A stretch of 64,000 nt of DNA from Nothophaeocryptopus gaeumannii (taxonomy: Eukaryota; Ascomycota; Dothideomycetes; Mycosphaerellales; Mycosphaerellaceae): positions 1,915,501-1,979,500 of the forward strand of contig JASISA010000042.1 of the NCBI GenBank assembly GCA_031771865.1, in the 5' to 3' direction. Below, piece after piece: positions 23,634-32,166 of this stretch. The notes below the pieces were generated by a model. That model did not search any database and had not been told where the DNA came from. It saw only the letters and a program-made list of their open reading frames with translations. A program made the position numbers and the translations under genes. The stretch's first letter is position 1, and every line of letters starts with the position of its first letter.

Positions 23634-24316
23634 CTAGTACCAAGGTTTGCCGGTAGTCTTGTCTACCAAGCTACTCTCAAAGGCGCCGAGACGAAAGCCC
23701 ACAAAGCCAGCACGACGAGCAGCCTCCATCTCAGTGTCAAGACTAGACACTTTAGCCTCAATGGCAACCAAACGAGCCTCCAAATCAGTAACCTTAGTCT
23801 TTAGGCTCTCGTTCTCAACACGCAGACCAGCAGTCTCTCCACTCGCAGCACTCACAGCACTCGCAGGCTCGACAAGCACACCACCTTCGTCGACATCCTC
23901 CATCTCCTCATCTTCATCTTCATCTTCGTCTTCATCTTCAGCCTTGGCTTCATTGGCAAAGGCAGCCAGACTTTCCATGCCGCTTGCAATAGGCACACGC
24001 AAGATCTCCACGGTCTTTGAACACCATACAGGGCTGCGGATTCTTCTTGCACTCGCACCACGGGCAAGGGGATAGAGCGGCTTTGCCTACGAGTGTGTCT
24101 GCGAGTAGATTCAAATAGCTACGAGTCAATTAACTCACCTTCATTAGTCTCCATGATACGGCCAGCCGTATCAAACTTCCGCAAATTGTTCAAAGCTGAC
24201 TTGCGCTCCTTGCTATTGGTAGACTCGCTGCTGGCTACCCACTCGTTCCATTGATAGTCTTCGACATGCCAGAAGTCGGTGGTGGTAGTAGTGGTTGGTT
24301 GGCGGAATTGAGACAT
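23634..24316 (-). pseudogene. Transposon accessory protein ORF3 (Cys-rich plus coiled coil)
   Basis: Exon 1 runs from the ATG at 24316 to 24139 (MSQFRQPTTTTTTDFWHVED). A 52-nt intron (24087-24138, GTGAGT...CACTCGTAG) joins it to a Cys-rich segment, CPWCECKKNPQPC then ACAYCKRHGKSGC, a zinc-knuckle-like pattern. One extra base near 23955 breaks the frame. The following frame gives an acidic Glu/Asp tract and a heptad-rich coiled coil (LRVENESLKTKVTDLEARLV) before a short end at FESSLVDKTTGKPWY. The intron alone holds three copies of the element's motif. Function is unknown; a DNA- or partner-binding helper for transposition is a guess. Confidence 0.55.
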
Positions 24317-24647
24317 CGCGGCAGTAGTATTCTTGTAGTTTTGACGGGGAGAATGTTGATGTAGCTAAGATAGTAAGCAAAGGAAAAGAAAGAGTAGATA
24401 TACGAGTGCTGCGAGTGAAAAGGACAATAGTAGTACTTACAATAGCATCAGTTCAAAATAGCAATACGGCCTACGCAGCCTGCTATTGTCCAGCTATGAC
24501 TGCTTCATAACAACAGCAAGCCGCGCAGGCCGTCTGCGAGTGTGCTGCGAGTGTTTTAGGCGATAGCGACGCCTGTATAGATGAGAAAGGGCCATATTAG
24601 TGTAACTGAGGTTGGTAGATTTGAGGTCAAAGTAACGTGACACTATG

Positions 24648-24686
24648 AAGTTGATATGACCCTTAGTCATGAACAGGGCTCTGCCT
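24648..24686 (-). repeat. Right terminal inverted repeat
   Basis: Begins AAGTTGATATGAC and ends CAGGGCTCTGCCT; the exact reverse complement of the left end over 39 bases. Confidence 0.95.
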
Positions 24687-24855
24687 TAGAATTAATGCAT
24701 GCCCCATCCCTCCACGTCTGCAGCCCCGCATTCTGCACACCCATCCGTCAACCGGATTCAGAAAAGACATAGTAGCACTGAGCGTTCGAAACCTCATACA
24801 AGACTGTCGCCATTCGTGAAGCTCAATCGGCACTGCAAGCCATTTTTCCAGCAAG

Positions 24856-25758
24856 ATGGTCGTCGGCAGCTTACCTCTCCCCGGAAAGATTGCCGTCGTC
24901 ACTGGTGGTGGTTCGGGAATCAATCTATCGTTCTTGAGGCTCACACTCGACAACAACTGCAGATGTTTGATCGCAGATCTAAGAGTCACAAATGAAGCCG
25001 TTCATCTGATCGAAGTCTCTCGAGGAAGAGCGAAGCTTATGCGCTGCGATGTGTTGAACTGGCGACATCTAGAAGCGATACCTTCCGCCGTCACGGACGC
25101 CTTTGGAACCCATGCAGCTGCGGACATCTGGATTGCTGGAGCTGGCAACTTCGACGGGTCTTATTTCGCCCGGGAATGAGGAGTCTGATGGGTACAAAGC
25201 CATTCGCATCAGTTCAGAACATCCTATCAAGCTCACCCGAATCGGGATGCGCAACGCGCTCGGAGCAAACAAACCGGCTGTCGTCTTGATCGTCTCTTCA
25301 TACGCTGGTGTCCATGGACAGTAGGCATCAGCGATCTACTGTGCCAGCAAACACGCGGTGGTAGGCTTCACGAAATAAACGAGAATGTCAAAGTTGTCTG
25401 CATTTGTCTGGGTATGGTGGCGACCCCGCTACGGACTGGCAAGGCTGCGAAACGGGAGCATGCACAGTTTCAGTATACGGAAGACATCTGTTGTACGCCG
25501 GAAGGAATTGCTGTTGCTATGAAGGAAATGATTGAAGATGGAAAGAAATGGCCAGGTCAGTATTGACGATATGCATGTCAGCTTTTGCTAATAAATGTAG
25601 GCGGGAGCCTACTGGATATCGACAAGACGGACATGAGGCACTGGCTTGAGAGTCGGGAGGCCATTGTGACTGACACGCCCGAGCTTACCAAGTTTGCGGA
25701 TCATCTGTATCAGCCACTGAGGGCTATCTTCAAAACTGAGCGAGAAGCGAAGTTGTAA
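24856..25758 (+). pseudogene. Short-chain dehydrogenase/reductase pseudogene
   Basis: The start reads MVVGSLPLPGKIAVVTGGGSG, with the SDR nucleotide-binding TGxxxGI motif. WIAGAGNF stands where the family has NNAG. The first frame stops at 25177. A second frame, overlapping from about 25170, continues SDGYKAIRISSEHPIKLTRIGM and VLIVSSYAGVHGQ (the catalytic Ser strand). In-frame TAG and TAA codons flank the active-site IYCASKHAVVGF (YxxxK present). A further shift leads to VKVVCICLGMVATPL, and a 50-nt-class intron near 25560-25611 joins GKKWPG to GSLLDIDKTDMRHWL. At least two frameshifts and two stops make it nonfunctional. It resembles fungal proteins annotated as 15-hydroxyprostaglandin dehydrogenase-like. 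It starts 170 bp from the transposon end. Confidence 0.75.
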
Positions 25759-25987
25759 GACGCAGCGCTTGAACTGTTTTTCACGCGCTGCGAACCTCGC
25801 CTCACCTCACCTCACCTATCACACGCTATTCACGTGCACTAAAAGCGATACATATTACCGCATGTGATATCATCTTCACACGTAATCAATCCTCACCTCG
25901 TCCTTACACTGAAGCCTGAATCTCCATCCTCACCCCGAAAACTTCAATACTGACAATAACAATCACCACCGACTAACAACGACAGCC

Positions 25988-27256
25988 ATGCCCACCTCCA
26001 CCTCCACCACTGACCGCCATTGGCTCCTCAAATCTCCCTCCAAATGCCTCCAAACCTACAACGCCCACCTCCAATCTCTCGGACTCAACGCCAATCCCGC
26101 CACCGGCCAAACAATCCTCTACGCCACCCTCATCGTCCACATATTCCTCTTCAGCAACAATCGCCTCAATCTCTTCATGGCCAACCCCGGCTGGCGACGA
26201 AGCGATGAAAAGAAACCTGAGGTAGCGTTTGTACCGAGGATTGAGTGCGAGCATATCGTGAGGTTGGGAAAGAAGGAGGGGAAGGGGAATGAGGTCAGTT
26301 TGAGGGCTGTAGAGAAGGAAGATCGGAAGAAGAGTATAAGGGATATCGTGTTGAGACGATTGGGGCTGTTGAGTTTTCATCGGGAGGTAAGTGGACTGCA
26401 ATTTGCGGATTTCGGATTCCATGGCCCGTTCATTCTGAATGCGGATGAGGAGGGACAGACACCGGGAGGCCATGAGGGGTATGATGTCCGCGCGCTAGAT
26501 ATCGCGGTGATTTGTACGCTGGACGGCGACGTTGGGACGTTCTGTTACCGGGAACCTGGGGCGAAGGCGGGAGAGGTGAAGGTCGGAGACCTATTTCCCG
26601 GACATGGAGGACCGATGTTCTTGAATGAAGGAGAGGTGGAGTTAACTTACTCCGAGGCTTGGGCAAAGAGCAATTTGACAGATGATAAGCTGCAAGAGGC
26701 AGGACTGATATGGGATGAGGAAGTAGCGTTTGAGGTGGAGAAGGTGAGAGGGGTGTTTGAATTTTTGAACAGGGATCAGAGTGAGGCGGGTGGGCAGAGG
26801 TGGACGAACGTTCTGAACGCGATGCTACTCAGCAAACGAATGGAGCCCGAAGGAGGCTGGGAGTTTGGAGTGATCGCATCCTCACCGGCTTGTTTCAGCA
26901 CCGTCTCGACCCCAGACCACGCCGGAAGCGCCGAAAGCCACCTATCCATCTTCGAGATGACCGAGGCCGAGCTCTGGGAGTTTCTGGAGCAGTTTGCAGA
27001 CACAGCTTACTGCAACGAAGAAAGGTACGTAGTCGTCGGCAACTTCTACGAAGGCGGCGAGGCGAAGCTGGACGAGCGATGGCTCGCAACGTGCGAGGAT
27101 TGGACTCGGTTCATATCAGCGGAACACAGGGTGAAGGTGAAGTGGGTGGATGGGAAGAGATGGAGGGAAGATGGAGCGAGGTTTGAGTTTGAGGGAAATC
27201 GGCCTCCTGAGAGACCTAAAGCGGAGGGGTGGGATATAGCAGAACAGAAGGACTGA
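25988..27256 (+). CDS. Hypothetical 422-aa protein, intronless
   Basis: A long open frame starting at an ATG in a good context (ACAGCCATGCC), after a pyrimidine-rich leader with CTCACCTCACC repeats. The sequence is acidic and mostly soluble; there is one short hydrophobic run (ILYATLIVHIFLF, about residues 43-55) but no signal peptide. I recognise no domain. A C-terminal block, YCNEERYVVVGNFYEGGEAKL, recurs in altered form in the relic downstream (28465-28520), which supports its being a real protein family. Cytosolic location is inferred. Confidence 0.7.
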   Translation: MPTSTSTTDRHWLLKSPSKCLQTYNAHLQSLGLNANPATGQTILYATLIVHIFLFSNNRLNLFMANPGWRRSDEKKPEVAFVPRIECEHIVRLGKKEGKGNEVSLRAVEKEDRKKSIRDIVLRRLGLLSFHREVSGLQFADFGFHGPFILNADEEGQTPGGHEGYDVRALDIAVICTLDGDVGTFCYREPGAKAGEVKVGDLFPGHGGPMFLNEGEVELTYSEAWAKSNLTDDKLQEAGLIWDEEVAFEVEKVRGVFEFLNRDQSEAGGQRWTNVLNAMLLSKRMEPEGGWEFGVIASSPACFSTVSTPDHAGSAESHLSIFEMTEAELWEFLEQFADTAYCNEERYVVVGNFYEGGEAKLDERWLATCEDWTRFISAEHRVKVKWVDGKRWREDGARFEFEGNRPPERPKAEGWDIAEQKD

Positions 27257-27834
27257 TGAGTGCTTTCGTCTTGAGAGATGGGAGAAAAGCGTATGGTATA
27301 GGTACGTTTCCTCTAGAAGTTCGTAATTGTGCTAACAATGTTCTCTTCCTTTCGGTCCCAGGGACATTTGCGTTATGAGACTGAAAGAAGCACATTCGTG
27401 AAAGCTTCGGCCCTGTCCCTTGCTGATCGCAAACCTCCCTTTGTTCTCACGATGGAGCTGCTTGCTCTCCAAATATCAAATCGCTCTCAAACCATCAAAT
27501 CTCTTCTCTGATTGTGACACTCGCTTTACTGTTCATCAAGACCACTGACCAAGAAGACATGCAGCCATCGAACAGCGTAGCTTCCGGTGACAGTGGCTAC
27601 TGGCTCTTCCTGACACCAAAGCAGATAATCAAACGATACGGCGAGAGGAAGTGCCATAGACTGAGTGTCTTGCTCTCCTTCATCGAAAAGTAACAGATTC
27701 AGCTCTCCACAGCTGGGCGCCCTGAGATAAGGCAAAGAGACAAGGAGACAAAACTTGCCAATTAATTCGTACGCAAACCTATCACTCCTCGTCTAACCTT
27801 CAACAAATGTGAGTGCGCCGAGAGTAGGAACAAC
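27257..27834. other. Intergenic interval
   Basis: No supported gene; only short ORFs. It separates the 422-aa gene from its decayed tandem copy. Confidence 0.4.
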
Positions 27835-28655
27835 TTGCTACAAACGATACTCAGAGGCCTCGCTACTCCTCTTGAATCAGACGAACTCCTCCGTGACCTC
27901 CAGTTTCCAGACCTCTTTCATGAGGATCCGGTAATTCTACCTCGACCACCACCAGAAGGTCTTGATCTCTATGAATCATCCTCGAAACAGGAGAGGACTA
28001 AATCGACACTCAATATTGCCGTGCTCCTCTCATTTGGCCCAACCAGTCTCGAACATCCCGTTCGACTTGACCTACCCGGCAATGACATCAACGTGTATAC
28101 CGGCAAGTTCGGTCTGGACAAGTTTGCAATCGCGGGCCAGAATGTGGACTTTGCCCAGCATGTGGACTTCTGTGTCTGGGGATGACGACGCTGACGACGA
28201 TGAAACTCGGCATCAACAGTGGACGATTTTGCAAAAGGCCCTGTCTGAAATCTTGGCAGCGAAGGGGAAAGAATTCCTGCTTGAGGAGGACTAACGCCCT
28301 CCTCGTGGTGTAATCGCTTTCAGAAAGTCACGGGAGAACGAGGGAGCCATCACCAACGTCACATTCGAGAGCATGGCATATCTCCTGATGATAGATGACG
28401 ATCTTCAAGACTCTCCAGGTGCGCTATGAAGCGAATAGCTTCTCATATGAGGATTCCGAGTACTTCATCGTGGGAAGCTTTCGTGAAGGGACGGTCCAGC
28501 TGAGATCTCTCGACTCGCTGGAGTACGGATTGGAGAGACTGGTGGTTGGTTTTGGCGGTGGAAGATTGGCACTCGAATGTTTGGTTCATGGACCCAAGAC
28601 GAAGTTCAATAACGACAAATCCAAGGATGATCAGATTCGTTCGACTGATGGGTGA
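27835..28655 (+). pseudogene. Decayed tandem paralogue of the 422-aa gene
   Basis: Three successive frames on the plus strand (27835-28185, about 28190-28294, 28395-28655) show scattered similarity in the same order to the neighbouring 422-aa protein. ETRHQQWTILQKALSEIL is the counterpart of EAGGQRWTNVLNAMLLSK. GVIAFRKS recalls GVIASSPA. The clearest match is SYEDSEYFIVGSFREGTVQL against YCNEERYVVVGNFYEGGEAKL. Stops and frameshifts separate the blocks. I infer an old tandem duplication, one copy of which has decayed. Confidence 0.5.
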
Positions 28656-28960
28656 CGGTGTTGGGATTTCAATTCCGAAGCGGCCAGAATTGAGGATGTA
28701 TCGGGCGACTAGAAATGCGACAAGTTCAACTACGAATTTTGGGTCTGCAGTTCAATCGACAATGCTAGCTGTTGAAACACCAGAGACGACAGTACTTTAC
28801 ACCTCATGCGCCATACCCCTCTACACACGGAATAAGGAATGCTCGAACGCGAGCAAGGGACAACTCCATGAACATCGCTATCGCCGTGCCAGGGTCCCTT
28901 CTTGCTCTTCTTCTCCCCTATCTGAATGATAGTCAATCGCATCACTCCTCTTCAAAACAC
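28656..28960. other. 3' intergenic region
   Basis: Short interval between the relic and the 3' end of the Asn-rich secreted protein gene. No feature seen. Confidence 0.4.
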
Positions 28961-29683
28961 TCAAATTAGTCCCCGAGTTGTACTGGTACATGCATTCCCA
29001 TTGGAATTGAACCCATCAACACACTCCCCATTACTGTCACTATTGATCCCGTTCCCACAAAGCAGTCCAGTCAACGTATCAAAGCCAACCACGCAATTGC
29101 CGGACCCACTATCGTTGTTGTTGATACCACACGGATTACCATTCGCATCGAAACCGCCAATATAGCTGCCGTTGTTGTTGCCATTGTTATTGTTTTTGCT
29201 GTTGTTTCCCAATGCCGTGAAGGGCTGAACGAACGGCTTTCGCGAGTCGCCGTACTTCCACGTTGAAACGAAGCCTGTTTCCTGCATCGAGCCGAATCCC
29301 CCGGTGACGGATGTTGTCTTTTGGTAAGCGCCACCATTACAATCGACTTTTTGATTGATGCTATCGGGATTGGTACATGAATTGAAGCCAGAGGGAGGCG
29401 ACTGGCATTGTGGCTGTGGCGTCGGGTCGAGGTAGTTAGGATAAGCGGGTGGTGGGTAGGACCAAGTGAGAAGGTATGGTGCGTAAGGTGGGAAGTACTG
29501 TCCGTAGTAACTTGATGTTGTATACTCGGGTGCTGGGTACCACGGATACTGACATTTCAGGAGCTTTCCTCGTGTTGCATCTTCAGACGACTCGTTGATT
29601 TGAATGAAAGTGCCATCTTTGGGCAGAAATGGAAAAGAGTGAGCCAGCGCACTGAGTACGATCACTCGCAAGAACCACAACAT
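28961..29683 (-). CDS. Secreted Tyr/Pro- and Asn/Gly-rich cysteine-repeat protein
   Basis: 240 residues, intronless. A signal peptide (MLWFLRVIVLSALAHSFPFL) is followed by a Tyr/Pro-rich region (YYGQYFPPYAPYLLTWSYPP, residues ~58-78) and a short Cys-containing middle (CQSPPSGFNSC). The last ~80 residues are Asn/Gly/Ser-rich and carry a loose ~20-residue repeat of the form GFDxxGxxCGxxxxDSxxGxCVxGF (GGFDANGNPCGINNND, VGFDTLTGLLCGNGINSD, DGFNSNGNAC). These Asp/Asn/Gly loops resemble calcium-binding turns, but I cannot assign them. Extracellular or wall location is inferred from the signal peptide. Confidence 0.7.
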   Translation of the reverse strand: MLWFLRVIVLSALAHSFPFLPKDGTFIQINESSEDATRGKLLKCQYPWYPAPEYTTSSYYGQYFPPYAPYLLTWSYPPPAYPNYLDPTPQPQCQSPPSGFNSCTNPDSINQKVDCNGGAYQKTTSVTGGFGSMQETGFVSTWKYGDSRKPFVQPFTALGNNSKNNNNGNNNGSYIGGFDANGNPCGINNNDSGSGNCVVGFDTLTGLLCGNGINSDSNGECVDGFNSNGNACTSTTRGLI

Positions 29684-30774
29684 AGGGAACGAATGTAGGT
29701 CTAGGATGGTCTACAAAGAGAGCGACGTGTGTGGATGCAACCAGCTGCGAGGATGAATGTCGTAGTCTTGCACGTCTTGCACGCTTGTTCAACCTCACGT
29801 CTTCTTTACATCGTCCCCGTGACATTACGAGGCCGCTTCTCATCTCTGCCCAGACGAGCGTTTCTCATGGAATCTTGAATGATGATGTAGTCGTTTACTC
29901 GGATGTCTATTTCCTGTCAATGGAAGCTCTCCTATCGAACAATACAATTGGACTGAAAGCAGAAGAGGCCCTGGTCGTCAATTAACCATTGTTCATAATC
30001 CCAATGACACTGGCAAGGGCAAGTGAAGAGAGTTAGATTAGGCAGAGGGAGCAGTGAAGTATTTACGAGCGAACGGCGATTCTCTGCTTCGCTTCTGCCT
30101 CCTTCACAGCCCATCGGCCTGCCTCCAAAGGTCTTTAGTAGAGAGGGGTCATCTTACCAAACAGTTTGGAATGGCTTTCAATGAGAGTGAGCTGAGGAGT
30201 TCCAAGTCGGATCCAACCCGGCATGTCCTAGCCTCGTCCGAGCACCTAAAGACATATCCGACAAGACTTCGCCCAGCACGCAAGTGCAAAATTCTTTCTT
30301 CTTGCATTCGTTCATTGATGCCAGCGATTTGAATATGCCTGGTTTGGCTTAGCAGTGCTTGTTCCTGGCGAAACCAATGGCTTTTGTTCGAAGACGGATG
30401 AGGCCGGTTGCTGACGGCGTGTTCTTGTGGAACGGTCGTGACGACTATTTCGTGGCCATGCCATCACGATGGCTCACGATGGCTCACGATGCGGAAAGTG
30501 GTGAACTGATGGCAGATCTTGGAGCGGAGATCGTTGGTGGAAGTCGGAGACATGAGGTGGGATCAAGGTTTGTTGACGCCAAGGAGAGCCAAAGAAAGAT
30601 CTCTCGCCTCTCGACGAGCATCAAAGCAACAACGAAGTCGTCAAGAACACCACGAACCCATACAGACTAGAACTGCTACATACACATCACTCTGGCACCA
30701 CGACTCCAAGAGCCCTCAGAATCGAATACACCGATTGTCGACCATACGACCATCCAACGCCCGTATCCCTACCC
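29684..30774. other. Intergenic interval, no supported gene
   Basis: Short conflicting ORFs only. A small direct repeat, GGCTCACGAT, occurs twice near 30471-30490. Confidence 0.45.
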
Positions 30775-31296
30775 TCAAGCAAAAGCCTCAATCGTCTCCT
30801 TGAACGCATCATCAATCAACCTGACAGCCTTCTTCCCCTCCTCCTGCTCCGTCGCCGGCGCCTTCTTCAGCAACGCATCCCCCAAAGCATTCGTCTGCTC
30901 CCTCAAATCCTTCAAATCACCCCCAACAGTCCCCTTCAATCCCGCACTCGCCAACTTCTCCTTCTTCTCCTTCAGCGCCGCCAGACACGCCCTAATGTTG
31001 GGCTCGAGAGTATCCCGAATGTAAGCAAGGATGGCTTTCGCCTCTTCGGAGGGGACCATTTCGGAGGCGTTGGCGTCTGTGATGCCATTCTTGATTTTGA
31101 CGCCCACGTCGGCTTCATCGCTGGAGATTGAGGCGGCGGCGAGGAGACCGCCTTGGTAGGCTTTTGTGGTGTTGGTGAGTTTTACGACCGCTGCGTTGAT
31201 GATTTCTAGATTTTGTTGGGTTGAGGCTGCATCGCGGCTTGTGAGGGCGTTTTTGGCGCTGGCTGCGTATTGAGCGAGCTTGCTGAGGCGAAGCAT
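30775..31296 (-). CDS. HsbA-type (hydrophobic surface-binding protein A) domain protein
   Basis: 173 residues. The pattern matches the HsbA family, secreted fungal proteins that coat hydrophobic surfaces and can recruit hydrolases. SRDAASTQQNLEIINAAVVK is followed by LTNTTKAYQGG, a long amphipathic helical region, then ACLAALKEKKEKLASAGLKG and a final VRLIDDAFKETIEAF. Family members normally begin with a signal peptide. Here the N-terminus (MLRLSKLAQYAASAKNALTS) is not convincingly hydrophobic, so either an upstream exon is missed or this is a cytosolic variant. Confidence 0.7.
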   Translation of the reverse strand: MLRLSKLAQYAASAKNALTSRDAASTQQNLEIINAAVVKLTNTTKAYQGGLLAAASISSDEADVGVKIKNGITDANASEMVPSEEAKAILAYIRDTLEPNIRACLAALKEKKEKLASAGLKGTVGGDLKDLREQTNALGDALLKKAPATEQEEGKKAVRLIDDAFKETIEAFA

Positions 31297-32166
31297 CTTA
31301 TCGGGTAGTGTTTTCGACTTGAATCGAAAGAATAATCTGCTGGAATATGTCTTCCTAATTAATCGCAGCCGTTTCTGGCTATGATATCTGAGAGTTGGAG
31401 CTTGAGGCAGCTGCCTCAGCGCATGAATCGACCGAGGCTTTATACACGGTCACCACATATTCTGTGTGCCTCCTTGGGCGTCTTTTTGCGAGCATACCAA
31501 TGCCGTCGAGGAGAAAGCGGCAGGCAACAAGATAGGAGGTAGCTCGAAAGCCATTTGGCTTCGAGCTCTTCTAGAAGCCGAGGCACCCTGGCATCACGTG
31601 CGAATGCTTTCGACCTCATACTGAGGGAAAGGTGCTCGAGACCTCCCAAGATCTAGATACCAATCGAAAACAGATCAAATTATAGCTGCTTGGTCGCCCA
31701 GCTGTTGATGTATGCTCCGAGGCACTGAGCAGATGGCAAGCCACTTCACTGCATGGCTCCCTACATGCGAATCGGTATCCCTGCCGTTATCCTGACTAGG
31801 TATTCGTGTTCTCGAGCATGCTCGGAGATGAGCATCGCAATGATTGAGCGGCCCAGCCCCTCTCCAGTATCTGCATCACCACTTTCATCATCAAGCAGTT
31901 CCATCCGTTCCACGCCTTCCTCCTCCAGCACTTGACCCGAGCTGACCACCTTTGAGATGCAGTCTCAGCGGACTAGTACTCCCAAAAGCTATGATGGCGA
32001 AGTCGCCTGGTTGAAGAAGGGATGCGATTGCTCGGAATAATTCGGGGAAAGTGCGTGCTGAGTCGCCGGCGTAGGCTTTGTCGTTTGGGGCATTGGAGAA
32101 GCGGGTGTCGAAGAAAGAATTCTAGCCGTTTGAGTAGGCCATCCGCCGCCAATCTTGAGTGGTGAC
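31297..32166. other. Intergenic interval
   Basis: Between the HsbA gene and the 3' end of the tannase gene. The unspliced tannase frame runs into it as far as 31989, but splicing puts the real stop at 32167. No other feature seen. Confidence 0.45.

Larger units (their letters stand above)
19975..24686. mobile_element. 4.7-kb DNA transposon with 39-bp TIRs, integrase-type transposase and two accessory ORFs
   Basis: The ends at 19975-20013 and 24648-24686 are perfect 39-bp inverted copies. Inside are a plus-strand integrase-core transposase (20099-21426), a plus-strand accessory ORF (21877-23544) and a minus-strand accessory ORF (23634-24316). All three carry frameshifts or stops, so this copy is probably dead. 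The outer flanks (GGCGGAC on the left, TAGAATT on the right) show no obvious target-site duplication. A short motif, CACTCG followed by T/C and A, and its complement recur about 35 times across the element. The superfamily is not certain: the transposase recalls integrase-core (rve) proteins known from fungal genomes (Ginger-like elements are one possibility). Confidence 0.85.

Noticed and set aside
31989..32166. Extended C-terminus of the tannase frame
   Set aside because: The frame past the intron is noncoding for the family; splicing at the GC-AG intron restores the expected ending and stops at 32167.
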